Source: an uncultured Clostridia bacterium
GTDB lineage: Bacteria; Bacillota; Clostridia; Christensenellales; UBA1242
DNA: 49,510 nucleotides
NCBI GenBank assembly: GCA_944350015.1
Contig: CALVNW010000008.1
Coordinates: 1-49,510, forward strand
Reading direction: 5' to 3'
Part shown: one piece after another, positions 22,887-32,034 of the stretch
How positions within the stretch are numbered: position 1 is the stretch's first letter
Layout: every line of letters starts with the position of its first letter
Notes under the pieces: model-generated
The model's database searches: none
The model's input: only the letters and a program-made list of their open reading frames with translations
What the model was told of the DNA's origin: nothing
Translations under genes and position numbers: made by a program

Positions 22887-25514
22887 TTATTTTCTTGGAT
22901 TTTTAAGGTTAGCTTGAGCTGCAGCAAGTCTTGCAATAGGAACTCTGAATGGCGAGCAAGATACATAGGTAAGTCCTGCATTGTGACAGAATTCTATTGA
23001 AGATGGGTCTCCGCCGTGTTCGCCACAGATACCAAGTTTAATATCAGGTCTAGTGCTCTTTCCAAGGTCACTAGCCATCTTAACAAGCTTGCCAACACCA
23101 TTTTGGTCAAGTCTTGCAAATGGGTCAGACTCAAATATCTTCTTAGCATAGTAAACGTCAAGAAACTTGCCAGCGTCATCACGAGAGAAACCATAAGTCA
23201 TTTGAGTCAAGTCATTTGTACCAAATGAGAAGAACTCAGCATACTTAGCAATTTCGTCAGCTGTAAGAGCGGCACGAGGAATTTCAATCATTGTACCAAT
23301 CTTATATGTGAGTTTAACGCCATTTTCTTTGATAACTTCGTCAGCCTTGTTTGCTACGATGTCACGGACATACTTAAACTCTTTCCAGTCACAAGTGAGT
23401 GGAATCATAATTTCAGGTACGATATTGTAACCTTTTTCTTTATTTACTGTGATTGCAGCCTCAATAACTGCTTGAGTTTGCATCTCGGCAATCTCTGGAT
23501 AGGTAACAGCAAGTCTAAGACCACGGTGACCCATCATTGGGTTAAATTCGTGAAGGTCGGCAACTGTTTGCTTTAATCTATCAAATGAAATGCCCATTTC
23601 CTTTGCAAGAGAAGCAATCTCATTATCTTCGTGAGGAAGGAACTCGTGTAGTGGTGGGTCAAGGAAACGAATGGTAACAGGCTTGCCTTCCATAGCGCCA
23701 TAAATACCGATAAAGTCCTTTCTTTGCATAGGAAGAAGCTTAGCAAGAGCTTTCTTTCTCTCTTCAACAGTAGTAGAAACAATCATCTCTCTTACTGCTG
23801 GGATTCTGTCAGCTTCAAAGAACATATGCTCTGTTCTGCAAAGACCAACACCTTCTGCACCAAAATTGAATGCATTTTTAGCATCTCTTGGATTGTCGGC
23901 ATTAGTTCTAACTTGAAGTGCGCGATATTTATCAGCCCATTCCATAATTGTAGCAAATTCGCCTACAATCTTAGCTGGCTCTGTCTTGATTTCGCCATCA
24001 TATATCTTACCAGTTGAGCCATCAAAAGAGATAATATCCCCTTCTTTGTATGTCTTACCATTTAAAGTGAATGATTTTTCGTCTTCAGCAAATTTGAGTG
24101 CTGAGCAACCTGCAACGCAAGCAGTACCCATACCACGTGCAACAACGGCAGCGTGAGATGTCATACCACCACGAGCAGTTAAGATACCTTGGCTTGCAGC
24201 CATACCTTCGATATCTTCTGGAGAGGTTTCAAGTCTAACCAAAACAACCTTTTCCTTATTTGCGCCCATCTCTTTAGCCTTTTCTGCAGTAAAGCAAATC
24301 TTACCACAAGCAGCACCAGGAGATGCAGGAAGAGCCTCTGCAATAGGAGTTGCCTTCTTAAGAGCCTCAGCATCAAATTGAGGGTGAAGAAGGGCATCAA
24401 GTTGTTTAGGGTCAATCATCATAAGAGCTTCTTTCTCTGTAATTAAGCCCTCTTTAACAAGGTCAACGGCAACCTTAAGTGCAGCCTTAGCTGTACGTTT
24501 ACCATTTCTTGTTTGAAGCATATAGAGTTTACCTTTTTCAATAGTAAATTCCATATCTTGCATATCCTTATTATGTTTTTCAAGAGTTTTTGCGATATTT
24601 GCAAATTGTTTATAAACTTCTGGGTTTTGTTTCTCAAGAGCAGAAATTGGAAGTGGTGTACGGATACCAGCAACAACGTCCTCACCTTGAGCGTTCATAA
24701 GATACTCGCCATAGAGTTTGTTTTCACCAGTTGCAGGGTTTCTTGAGAAAGCAACACCTGTACCAGAATCTTCTCCCATATTACCAAATACCATAGATTG
24801 AACGTTTACTGCAGTTCCCCATTCATATGGAATGTCGTGCATTCTTCTATAAACGTTTGCTCTGTCATTATCCCAAGAACGGAATACAGCTTTTACTGCC
24901 TCGATTAATTGTACTTGAGGGTCTTGAGGGAATTCCTCTCCTTGAGACTTCTTGTAAAGGTCCTTAAACATTTCAACGATTTCTTTAAGGTCTTCGGCTG
25001 TCAAGTCCTTATCATATTGAACGCCCTTTTCTTCCTTAACTTTGTCAAGGATACGTTCATACTTAGACTTTTCTTGTTGCATAACAACGTCTGAGAACAT
25101 TTGGATAAATCTTCTATAAGAGTCATAAGCAAAACGAGGGTTGTTTGTAAGTTTGCTAAGTCCTTCAACAACTTCGTCATTAAGACCAAGGTTAAGGATG
25201 GTATCCATCATACCAGGCATAGAAACTCTAGCGCCAGAGCGAACAGATACTAAAAGTGGATTATTTTTATCTCCAAACTTTTTGCCTGTCATCTTTTCAA
25301 GTTCTTTAAGTTTTTCTTCGATTTGAGCTAAAATCTCGTCATTGATTTTACGTCCATCAGCGTAATATTGAGTACAAGCCTCAGTAGTTACAGTAAAGCC
25401 TTGTGGAACAGGCATACCAAGGTTTGTCATTTCAGCAAGGTTAGCGCCCTTACCACCAAAGAGTGCTTTATTTTTGCCGTCAGCTTCTTTAAATAAGTAA
25501 ACAAATTTTTTCAT
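22887..25514 (-). CDS. ppdK: Pyruvate, phosphate dikinase
   Basis: Interconverts pyruvate, ATP and phosphate with PEP, AMP and pyrophosphate; in anaerobic Clostridia it often replaces or reverses pyruvate kinase. The N-terminal nucleotide-binding domain begins KKFVYLFKEADGKNKALFGGKGANLAEMT. The phosphohistidine domain shows ARGGMTSHAAVVARGMGTACV near residue 450 with the swivelling His. The C-terminal PEP/pyruvate barrel includes GVGLCRTEHMFF, TIRFLDPPLHEFLP, FFSFGTNDLTQMTYG and GICGEHGGDP with the catalytic Cys. I chose the ATG at 25514, behind AAGGAGAG; 875 residues matches the family exactly, whereas the longer frame adds 18 residues without support. Confidence 0.97.
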   Translation of the reverse strand: MKKFVYLFKEADGKNKALFGGKGANLAEMTNLGMPVPQGFTVTTEACTQYYADGRKINDEILAQIEEKLKELEKMTGKKFGDKNNPLLVSVRSGARVSMPGMMDTILNLGLNDEVVEGLSKLTNNPRFAYDSYRRFIQMFSDVVMQQEKSKYERILDKVKEEKGVQYDKDLTAEDLKEIVEMFKDLYKKSQGEEFPQDPQVQLIEAVKAVFRSWDNDRANVYRRMHDIPYEWGTAVNVQSMVFGNMGEDSGTGVAFSRNPATGENKLYGEYLMNAQGEDVVAGIRTPLPISALEKQNPEVYKQFANIAKTLEKHNKDMQDMEFTIEKGKLYMLQTRNGKRTAKAALKVAVDLVKEGLITEKEALMMIDPKQLDALLHPQFDAEALKKATPIAEALPASPGAACGKICFTAEKAKEMGANKEKVVLVRLETSPEDIEGMAASQGILTARGGMTSHAAVVARGMGTACVAGCSALKFAEDEKSFTLNGKTYKEGDIISFDGSTGKIYDGEIKTEPAKIVGEFATIMEWADKYRALQVRTNADNPRDAKNAFNFGAEGVGLCRTEHMFFEADRIPAVREMIVSTTVEERKKALAKLLPMQRKDFIGIYGAMEGKPVTIRFLDPPLHEFLPHEDNEIASLAKEMGISFDRLKQTVADLHEFNPMMGHRGLRLAVTYPEIAEMQTQAVIEAAITVNKEKGYNIVPEIMIPLTCDWKEFKYVRDIVANKADEVIKENGVKLTYKIGTMIEIPRAALTADEIAKYAEFFSFGTNDLTQMTYGFSRDDAGKFLDVYYAKKIFESDPFARLDQNGVGKLVKMASDLGKSTRPDIKLGICGEHGGDPSSIEFCHNAGLTYVSCSPFRVPIARLAAAQANLKNPRK

Positions 25515-25619
25515 AAACTCTCCTTTTTTCACAAGGACAATTATATAACATATCCTTTCATTTTCCAAACGATTTACAAAAATTTTTCATAACGGTGAAA
25601 ATAAATTATAATTTAACAA

Positions 25620-25651
25620 AAACTATAGGCACATATATATGACTATAGTTT
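25620..25651 (-). terminator. Probable terminator after the double-XRE gene
   Basis: AAACTATAG and CTATAGTTT form a 9-bp stem around a 14-base loop. On the minus strand T residues follow the stem. It lies about 80 bases after the stop of the gene at 25734 and upstream of ppdK. Confidence 0.6.
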
Positions 25652-25733
25652 AGATTAAATATATTTTCTTTTATTTATACATTGTTATTATTTAAATAAA
25701 AATTTTAAATTACATATTTTACAACAAAAATTA

Positions 25734-26162
25734 TCAATAATTTTCTCTTGTCAGCAAATCATTGAAAGAACAATTAAAATACCTAACAATGTCAAACAAA
25801 GTTTCAATGCCGGGACTAGTGCCAGTTTTCCATCTAGTTAAATTAGCACGTGCAAACTTGAGCTCCCTGCAAAACTGCCTTAGCGAAAGATTGTTTAGTC
25901 TTATAAGCCCGATTAAATTGTCATAAAATTTGCTCTGATCGCTACTATATCTTTTAAAGTTGTTTTCATTAGAAATATAGAACATATAATCAAGGTCAAC
26001 CTCTAAAAAATTTGCAATCTTTAAAAGTGTCTTTAAACTTGGATACCTAACTTTGTACTTATAAAAATTGTTCGCCGATACTACGCCCGCCGAGAATAAG
26101 TCATTAGGTGTTTTGCCCTGCTCATCCAATATGTTGGTAATAATTTCGATAAAATTCAACAT
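25734..26162 (-). CDS. Protein with two XRE-like helix-turn-helix domains
   Basis: 142 residues made of two similar halves. The first half (about 5-62) reads IITNILDEQGKTPNDLFSAGVVSANNFYKYK, then YPSLKTLLKIANFLEVDLDYMF. The second (about 78-140) reads LIGLIRLNNLSLRQFCRELKFARANLTRWKTG, then PGIETLFDIVRYFNCSFNDLL. Both are Cro/C1-type folds: helix-turn-helix followed by the L..I...F......L pattern. Such a tandem could bind an asymmetric or long operator as a monomer. It is divergent from a three-gene cassette at 26286-27032, with about 120 bases between, so it may control that cassette. Confidence 0.78.
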   Translation of the reverse strand: MLNFIEIITNILDEQGKTPNDLFSAGVVSANNFYKYKVRYPSLKTLLKIANFLEVDLDYMFYISNENNFKRYSSDQSKFYDNLIGLIRLNNLSLRQFCRELKFARANLTRWKTGTSPGIETLFDIVRYFNCSFNDLLTRENY

Positions 26163-26285
26163 AATTCTACAAAATCCTCTAAAACTTTTACCTTTTATAA
26201 AAAATTATTGCCCAAAATTTGTTAAATTTTATTGCAACTGCCTAAATAGATGCCATATAATATATTTAATCTTAAGGAGGTGCAT

Positions 26286-26423
26286 ATGAAGGATTTAATC
26301 TTAGAAGCATTAAAATGTTGCTTTGATATGGAGATTGAAAACACTATTATCTATAATGGTGATGAAATTATAGTTTGCCTTAATGATGGCAGTAAGGCAA
26401 AAATAAAAACAAAAAACCTATAA
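26286..26423 (+). CDS. Small protein, 45 aa, first gene of cassette
   Basis: A very strong ribosome binding site (TTAAGGAGGTG) lies just before the ATG. The peptide starts MKDLILEALKCCFDMEIEN, then IIYNGDEIIVCLNDGSKAKIKTK, which looks like one amphipathic helix followed by a small beta hairpin. It resembles the short conserved peptides encoded beside phage-type regulators, but I do not know its family. The next gene begins 18 bases after its stop. Confidence 0.6.
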   Translation: MKDLILEALKCCFDMEIENTIIYNGDEIIVCLNDGSKAKIKTKNL

Positions 26424-26441
26424 AAAGAGACAAGAGAAAAT

Positions 26442-26642
26442 ATGACTAACAAGAGGAAATTTAATTTTGGTTACGGCGAAGAAAATACCGAAATTAAAAA
26501 AGTTTTATTAAATGATTTGCGGGAGTGCAAAGACTATGTAGATAATGCCCTTTCCGAGCTTATCAATGCAAAATACAAAAACGGCAAATTGTATTTTGAC
26601 AATGAAATAATAAAAGTTTCAGTAACAAAAGTCAAAAATTAA
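26442..26642 (+). CDS. Small protein, 66 aa, second gene of cassette
   Basis: Starts MTNKRKFNFGYGEENTEIKK and continues with LNDLRECKDYVDNALSELINAKYK, a likely helical pair, and a short strand-turn-strand end (GKLYFDNEIIKVSVTKVK). A weak AAGAG site precedes the ATG. Its beta-hairpin end is similar in style to the preceding gene, suggesting the two bind related surfaces. No known domain. Confidence 0.6.
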   Translation: MTNKRKFNFGYGEENTEIKKVLLNDLRECKDYVDNALSELINAKYKNGKLYFDNEIIKVSVTKVKN

Positions 26643-26651
26643 AGGTATTAT

Positions 26652-27032
26652 ATGGAATTAAAAGAAAAAGAAGAACTTATTAAATATTTATATCCAACAG
26701 TTAAATCTAGGGAATTTTTAATAAATGATTTATATCAAGAACTAGTTTTGCCAATAGAAAAAATATATAGTAACGACAACTTAGACGTTACTAAAAGAAA
26801 GGAAAATTATTTAATTTGTTATAAAATTATTGAAAATTACCTAAAAAACAATAAAAATTATCAGATTTTAGTAGAAAATATTTATAAAATGCCAATAAAA
26901 GATATCATTGAAGATATCCTAATAGGCTATTGTTTTTATATATCTCAAACTACATTTGATTATGATATTTTTAAAGATAAAAAATCAGTTTTATATGCAA
27001 AAATATCAATAATTAATATTTTAAATATTTAA
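26652..27032 (+). CDS. Helical protein, 126 aa, third gene of cassette
   Basis: Begins nine bases after the previous stop. Almost wholly alpha-helical by composition, very rich in Ile, Lys, Asn and Tyr (IYSNDNLDVTKRKENYLICYK and LKNNKNYQILVENIYKM). The codons are strongly AT-biased, more so than in the core genes, which fits accessory origin. A convergent hairpin terminator follows at 27071-27091. Function unknown. Confidence 0.6.
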   Translation: MELKEKEELIKYLYPTVKSREFLINDLYQELVLPIEKIYSNDNLDVTKRKENYLICYKIIENYLKNNKNYQILVENIYKMPIKDIIEDILIGYCFYISQTTFDYDIFKDKKSVLYAKISIINILNI

Positions 27033-27070
27033 ATTAAAAAATAATATATAAAAACAAATTATCAAAAATA

Positions 27071-27091
27071 AAACCAGCGGAATGCTGGTTT
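27071..27091. terminator. Bidirectional terminator between convergent genes
   Basis: AAACCAGC (27071-27078) and GCTGGTTT (27084-27091) form an 8-bp stem with a GGAAT loop, flanked by A and T residues. It separates the plus-strand cassette from the minus-strand gene at 27097. Confidence 0.8.
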
Positions 27092-27096
27092 ATTTA

Positions 27097-27669
27097 TTAA
27101 TATGCAGTTCTAAGTTCTGATATAACTACATTATCTTTGTTGACACCGATTTTACAATCGTAGACAGAAAACTCAACTATCACATCATAAAGTCCATAAT
27201 CCGAGATATATCTCATAATCTTTGAAAAACCTGGTATATTCCATAATTTGTTATCTTCTATCGTCGTATGCAAATTGTATTGAGGGTTTTCGTAGATGTT
27301 TCGGTGTGTAGCCTCGCTATCCGTTCTTGCTGTTAGGTCAACCATATCTACGCCGTCATAGCCTTTATGCACCTTGATATCTCCTACTAAAATAATATCC
27401 TCTTTGTATGGTCTGTATGAAACATCAACTGTAACCTCATTTGTAAAGTAAGATAGTTTTTCTTTTGCCTGGTTGAAATTTTCAACATAAAAGAAGTTGC
27501 CATTTGTTTTATTAGGACTTCTTAAAACATACTCATCCGCTGGATTATCATCGAAGAATTTTTTGATGCCGTCAATATCTTTAACATCAAACACTTGCAG
27601 TGGAAAATAGTTGAGGCGGAGTTCTTTCATCTTGTTTATACTATCTTTTTTGTCTTTTATTTTTATCAT
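27097..27669 (-). CDS. Hypothetical protein, 190 aa, possible ATP-grasp relative
   Basis: The order is an N-terminal helical segment with NKMKELRLNYFPLQVFD, then KFFDDNPADEYVLRSPNKTNG (near residues 38-58), a beta-rich middle with VTVDVSYRPYKEDIILVGDIKVH, and DVIVEFSVYDCKIGVNKDNVVISELRT at the end. The alternation of strands with EFS and ELRT acidic residues recalls the last part of an ATP-grasp fold, but the nucleotide-binding part is not convincing. AGAGGGTGAA precedes the ATG and a TATAAT box lies about 20 bases further up. It is transcribed away from radC's start, in the same direction. Function unknown. Confidence 0.65.
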   Translation of the reverse strand: MIKIKDKKDSINKMKELRLNYFPLQVFDVKDIDGIKKFFDDNPADEYVLRSPNKTNGNFFYVENFNQAKEKLSYFTNEVTVDVSYRPYKEDIILVGDIKVHKGYDGVDMVDLTARTDSEATHRNIYENPQYNLHTTIEDNKLWNIPGFSKIMRYISDYGLYDVIVEFSVYDCKIGVNKDNVVISELRTAY

Positions 27670-27755
27670 TTCACCCTCTTTATATAAACATTATATCAAA
27701 TTTTTTATTTTTAGCGAAAAATTAAAGTTTTTATTAATTTTTGCAAAAAATACGA

Positions 27756-28523
27756 TTATTCATTTGCCTCATCTTGGTTTGCAAGTGTATTTAATTGGCT
27801 TATCGCCTCTTCATATACATCGCTATTTACAAATGCCCGCATAAGCCTATCTTGCATTATACTATAAATCCCATCAGTGCCGACAATCAAGTCATCCTTT
27901 AACCTACATCCAGAAAACTGAAACAAGCCTTGTAGTTTATCGTGAGAAAAATAATCTTGTGCTGAAGGTGTACTTAACCCATCGGGGTGATTATGCACCA
28001 AGATTACTGCAGGCAAATCATAGGTCGATACAAAAAATGAGATATCTTTTATATTTACCCCGACAATGCTATGTTTGCCTCTTGATAGACATCTTTCAGC
28101 ACATAGCTGTCCCTTACTATCAAGTCCGATTAAATGCACTTCCTCTTTGGTTTTAAAACGAAGAAGGTCCTCTATATAATCATAAATTTCACCAATCGAT
28201 GAGGGATTTACTTCTTTACGCGCCTTTTCCATTACATAGCCCTGAAAGATACCCAAGATGTTATGTAATTTTAGTGCAGAAAGATAGCCCATACCCTCCA
28301 CTTGCTGTAAGTCCTCAATTGGAGCCTCAAGAATGTGCCTTAATTTTTTATACCTATCTAAAAGTCTATGCGCAAGAGGATTTACATCGCCTCTTGGAAA
28401 AACATAGCAAAGTACAAGTTCAACTTGTTGTATTGTTGTCAAATTTTCAAATTCTGACCTATAAGCAAGCTCCATAAGACGTTTGCGATGCCCTGAATGA
28501 ATACACTCATTTTTCTTTTCCAT
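27756..28523 (-). CDS. radC: RadC/JAB-domain protein
   Basis: The N-terminal part is a helix-hairpin-helix region (LEAPIEDLQQVEGMGYLSALKL near residues 70-95). The C-terminal JAB/MPN metalloprotease-like domain shows the motif VHNHPDGLSTPSAQDYF near residues 175-192, with both metal His and the Asp. EEVHLIGLDSKGQL lies upstream of it, with SRGKHSIVGVN between. The family was once thought to act in DNA repair; its true role is unsettled. 255 residues is full length. The Ser in the usual HNHPSG is replaced by Asp (HNHPDG), a known variation. Confidence 0.93.
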   Translation of the reverse strand: MEKKNECIHSGHRKRLMELAYRSEFENLTTIQQVELVLCYVFPRGDVNPLAHRLLDRYKKLRHILEAPIEDLQQVEGMGYLSALKLHNILGIFQGYVMEKARKEVNPSSIGEIYDYIEDLLRFKTKEEVHLIGLDSKGQLCAERCLSRGKHSIVGVNIKDISFFVSTYDLPAVILVHNHPDGLSTPSAQDYFSHDKLQGLFQFSGCRLKDDLIVGTDGIYSIMQDRLMRAFVNSDVYEEAISQLNTLANQDEANE

Positions 28524-28678
28524 AATTATTACCCTATAAAAACATTTTAAAAATTACCTTTTTAATATAAATAAAATATTTCAAAAAGTCAAGAAAAATA
28601 AAGCATTAAAATGCTTAAGTAGAAATTTTTAGCCTTTTTTAATTATTAAGAGTTAAAAAAATAAATTTAAACAAAAAA

Positions 28679-28705
28679 ATTGCCAATGTTTATAACATTA
28701 GCAAT
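28679..28705 (-). terminator. Terminator after the coiled-coil membrane protein gene
   Basis: ATTGCCAATGTT and AACATTAGCAAT form a 12-bp stem with one G-T-type mismatch and a three-base loop; on the minus strand T residues follow. It lies about 30 bases beyond the stop of the gene at 28736. Confidence 0.8.
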
Positions 28706-28735
28706 TCTAAAATTTTTATATTTTGAGTTAGGTTT

Positions 28736-30805
28736 TTAAACTTCAGGCGAGTATTCGGTCATCAATTCAACAGGTATGTTCGATATGCTTACATCTTTAT
28801 CAGTGCTTATTAATTTTGAAAGTTTAGCTTCAAACTCAGCTTTTACATCGTTTACTTTAATATTCCCCTTTCTCATCTCGGAGTCTGCCTTGTAAACCTT
28901 GTAATCAAGAACTTTGCCACTTGCATCTTTTACTACTACAATTGCTTGAGCGGTAATAGTTGTCTTGCCAGTCTTTGCATTATATATAGCATTTACTGAA
29001 TATTTAACATCTGCATTGCCAGAAACCGAACCATTTGCATTATTTATAGTTGCAGTTGAACCATCACCCGCTACTGTTTCCATCTCGCTTTCAAATACAA
29101 GTCTATTTACATTCACATCTTTAAGTCTATTTATAAGGTCAAGTGGAGACAAACTGTCAATACCTGTTGCGATGGTTGCTGTGATGGTGCTTGTATACGC
29201 TTTTCCGCTCTTGCTTACACCACTTATAAGGAGGCTTACTTCGCCATTATTTTTGTTGTACTCGCAGTGGTCAACACCTGTAATTGTACCACCAAGGCTT
29301 GGGCTTATGAGATACTTTGTAATACCCTCGTAATTATCCAAGTCGCTTTGAGTAAATTCAATATTCATTACAGGGTTTGTAAGTTCTTCATTCTGCTCTT
29401 TTTGGAAAGCAGAATATGCATCTGCCGCCTTCAATGCGCAATCGCTTGCACTTGTTGCCATTTCTGCAATAGTCTTAGTTGAATTGTTAATATTGTTCAT
29501 TATGCTGATTACTTTGTTGTAATCGCCAGATGTGTATGCCTGCTCTACTTGGGTTACTAGGTTTCTAAAGTTTTCAAATTCAGCATTAGCTTTAGATTGA
29601 TAGCCTTGAGCTGAAGTTAAAGCACCTCTAATAGTAGTTAAAGTAGCGCCATCTGCACCTTCACTTTGGGCTTTTATTAAATACCCTTGAGTTGCGGTCA
29701 CTGTTTGTTTAATAAGTTCTATTGAGGTTGCAACTGTAGTTTGAAATTCTGGAAGTTGAGCGTAAAGCCCTTGAGCTGTTTGCTCTATCTTCTCAAGTTC
29801 TCCTTGAGCTTCATTTATTATGTTTTCAGCCTCATCTAACAATTCTTGGAATTGCTTGGTAATTGCGTTTGTTTTTTCAGTTACGATGGAAGTTAATACT
29901 GCGATGTCACTAGCGTTTTTGTTGACAGCATCATTTAATTCGCCTACTTTAGCATAATTGCCATTGTCATATTCTACTTGCATTTGTGCTTGACTTTCAC
30001 TCATCGTCACAAGGGTCGAAGTAGCTGTAGACAAAGCAGTTTGTGCCTCTTTCAAATTCTTTTGCATCTCTTCAGACGCAGAAAGTCTTACGTCCATAGT
30101 AAGAGCAGATAATGTCGCACCATTATCGCCTACAAGTCTTCCTTCCACTTGAGCGACAAGTCCATCTGCTGTAGTAACTTGAGTATTAGCACCATTCACT
30201 GCTTTTTCAGCTGTTTCAAGAGCTGTTGCCGAGCTGTCAAGTTGCCCTATTGCGGTTGCAACTATTTGTTCATTTGCGCCTGCTGCCTCTCTTTTTGCCC
30301 TGATATTAGCAGAGGCCCCAAAGTGTCCTAAAGCAAGCACACCTGCCAAAACGAGGGCACCAACTGTTGCAAGAGCAACTTTCATAGGCTTTTTAAGCGC
30401 TGCGACACCTTTATTTTGACCTGAACTGTTTGCTGGAGCTTGCGAGCCACCGATGTCTTGAGTTTCTTCTGGTGAGAGACCGCCAAAGCCACTTTGAGGT
30501 TCCTCTTGTCCTTCCACTTGCTCTACCTCTTCTTCAACGTCTTGCTCAGGCTGAACTTCAGTTTCTTCTTCTGTTTCTTGTTCTATAGGTTGATCTTGTT
30601 CATCACCCTGTTCGGCTTGTGGTACTGAAGGCTCTACCTCTGGCTGTGATGCTGGTGTTGGCTGAGTAGGTTCTACCTCTGGCTGTGTTTGTGGCACATC
30701 TTGAGGTTGTTCTACTTCTGCATCAGTAGCAAAAACGTTCTCAGTATCATTAGCCCGATTTAATCTACCTAATATTTCTTTAATATTACTTTTTCGTGGA
30801 CTCAT
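28736..30805 (-). CDS. Large single-pass coiled-coil membrane protein, 689 aa
   Basis: A three-part protein. Residues 1-135 are a disordered acidic domain rich in Pro, Glu and Gln with the repeated motif QPEVEP. A single membrane helix follows at about 142-161 (VALATVGALVLAGVLALGHF), preceded by Lys-rich sequence (ALKKPMK), so the N-terminus should be cytoplasmic. About residues 165-460 form long Ala/Thr/Gln-rich coiled-coil helices outside the cell. The last 220 residues are beta-rich (TITAQAIVVVKDASGKVLDYKVYK). No catalytic motif is seen. A GGAGG site precedes the ATG. It is probably a lineage-specific envelope structure or adhesin-like spacer; no homologue was recognised. Confidence 0.85.
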   Translation of the reverse strand: MSPRKSNIKEILGRLNRANDTENVFATDAEVEQPQDVPQTQPEVEPTQPTPASQPEVEPSVPQAEQGDEQDQPIEQETEEETEVQPEQDVEEEVEQVEGQEEPQSGFGGLSPEETQDIGGSQAPANSSGQNKGVAALKKPMKVALATVGALVLAGVLALGHFGASANIRAKREAAGANEQIVATAIGQLDSSATALETAEKAVNGANTQVTTADGLVAQVEGRLVGDNGATLSALTMDVRLSASEEMQKNLKEAQTALSTATSTLVTMSESQAQMQVEYDNGNYAKVGELNDAVNKNASDIAVLTSIVTEKTNAITKQFQELLDEAENIINEAQGELEKIEQTAQGLYAQLPEFQTTVATSIELIKQTVTATQGYLIKAQSEGADGATLTTIRGALTSAQGYQSKANAEFENFRNLVTQVEQAYTSGDYNKVISIMNNINNSTKTIAEMATSASDCALKAADAYSAFQKEQNEELTNPVMNIEFTQSDLDNYEGITKYLISPSLGGTITGVDHCEYNKNNGEVSLLISGVSKSGKAYTSTITATIATGIDSLSPLDLINRLKDVNVNRLVFESEMETVAGDGSTATINNANGSVSGNADVKYSVNAIYNAKTGKTTITAQAIVVVKDASGKVLDYKVYKADSEMRKGNIKVNDVKAEFEAKLSKLISTDKDVSISNIPVELMTEYSPEV

Positions 30806-31003
30806 AGTTCCCTCCTTAATTTACATATATTATAACTCACTAGAGCATTTTTGTCAATATGCAATTACTAAATACTTTAGACAATTTATTAAATATTTGC
30901 TAGTATTGCTATAAATTCCTCTCGTTTTAGGTAAATATGTAAATATATTATATAAAAATTTATAAAAACATATTAAAATATTTACAAAAACATATTAAAA
31001 TAT

Positions 31004-31591
31004 TTATTCTGGCAGTTTTTCGTCAAGATATGTAGCAGAAAGGTCGGCAAGATGCGCCAAAAAACAAAGCGGATATTTATAGAAAACATCACTTATCATA
31101 TAACTACCATTCTGCACCCTTATATCAAACTCTCCCATATGCCAATTTATTGCAAGAGCCTCTTCGCGGGTTAGTCGCATAAAAGCAGATATTATATACA
31201 CTGACTTTTCGCCGTGTCCATAAGGCAGGTTATCTTCAACCTTGTAGCAAGGCTTTTTTCTCCAAACGCCGTCATCATCTTTAACATTTCTAAAGTCCTC
31301 AACATAGGTGTCAACCTTGCAAACATCGTGCAGAAGTCCAATGATGGCAACGCTTTCTGGGCTGACTTTCTTTTGCCAGTTTTCACCATATTCTAGAGCC
31401 AAAAGCTTTACAAGCCTTTTATAGACATTGATAGAATGCTCGCATAGCCCGCCCTTAAAGGCATTGTGCCTTCTAGTGCTTGCTGGTGCTGTAAAAAAAT
31501 CAGAGCGCTCAAGCCAGTCAAGTAATTTGTCGGCTCCGTCTCTATCTATATTATCATAAAAGATATCTAAAAATTCCTCTCTAGCGTCCAT
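31004..31591 (-). CDS. HD-domain hydrolase
   Basis: 195 residues with an HD-type metal site: the first His in RRHNAFKGGLCEHSINV (near residues 41-57), the His-Asp pair in IGLLHDVCKVDTY (near 86-98), and a further His-rich stretch PYGHGEKSVY and INWHMGEFD. HD proteins cleave phosphate esters of nucleotides or RNA. This short form, with SDFFTAPASTRRHN before the domain, is like the phage- and Firmicutes-type HD hydrolases. GGAGAATT precedes the ATG. It is the last gene of a same-strand group running from 34561 down. Confidence 0.85.
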   Translation of the reverse strand: MDAREEFLDIFYDNIDRDGADKLLDWLERSDFFTAPASTRRHNAFKGGLCEHSINVYKRLVKLLALEYGENWQKKVSPESVAIIGLLHDVCKVDTYVEDFRNVKDDDGVWRKKPCYKVEDNLPYGHGEKSVYIISAFMRLTREEALAINWHMGEFDIRVQNGSYMISDVFYKYPLCFLAHLADLSATYLDEKLPE

Positions 31592-31616
31592 AATTCTCCT
31601 ATTTTTATCTTATTTA

Positions 31617-31985
31617 CTAATCCAACTTGTTTATTAATGACTTTAATAAATCATCCGATGACTTCTCTAATTTGTTTATTTCATCAAAAAGGTTTTCAAA
31701 TTCTTGTAGTTTCTTGACTGCCTCGGCACTGCTTTCAAGCGCTTGCACGCCTTTTTGGAATAGCATAACTTTCTGCTTTGCAAGTTTCTCGCAATCTAAG
31801 ATATCGTTACAAACTATTCTATAAACATCTACTAAATCTTGGTCTTTATCGTCAACGTGCAACTTTAAAATGCTAAAAGCACTGTCAGTATTATCGCTTA
31901 TATTTTCAATCAGCATCTCCACCTGCTTTTGCATATCCAAAATATGCTCGCTATTATCAAGCCCGTCATCTAAAATATCTTCCAT
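31617..31985 (-). CDS. Hypothetical coiled-coil protein, about 122 aa
   Basis: Almost wholly helical heptad-like sequence (MLIENISDNTDSAFSILKLHV and SSAEAVKKLQEFENLFDEINKLEKSSDDLL), with no signal peptide. I place the start at the ATG at 31985 because AAGGAGAG stands just upstream; the frame extends six codons further. It lies 25 bases before the HD-hydrolase start. It could be a structural partner of a neighbour, but no family is recognised. Confidence 0.65.
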   Translation of the reverse strand: MEDILDDGLDNSEHILDMQKQVEMLIENISDNTDSAFSILKLHVDDKDQDLVDVYRIVCNDILDCEKLAKQKVMLFQKGVQALESSAEAVKKLQEFENLFDEINKLEKSSDDLLKSLINKLD

Positions 31986-32034
31986 AACTCTCCTTACAAA
32001 CACCTATTATACAACAAAGTAAAAATAAAATCAA

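Noticed and set aside
23573-25189. Several open frames antisense to or out of frame within ppdK
   Set aside because: Shadows of a well-conserved gene; none has a ribosome binding site or a recognisable domain.
27756-28523. radC as a sign of an integrated element
   Set aside because: RadC also occurs as an ordinary chromosomal gene in Clostridia, and no integrase or phage gene adjoins it.
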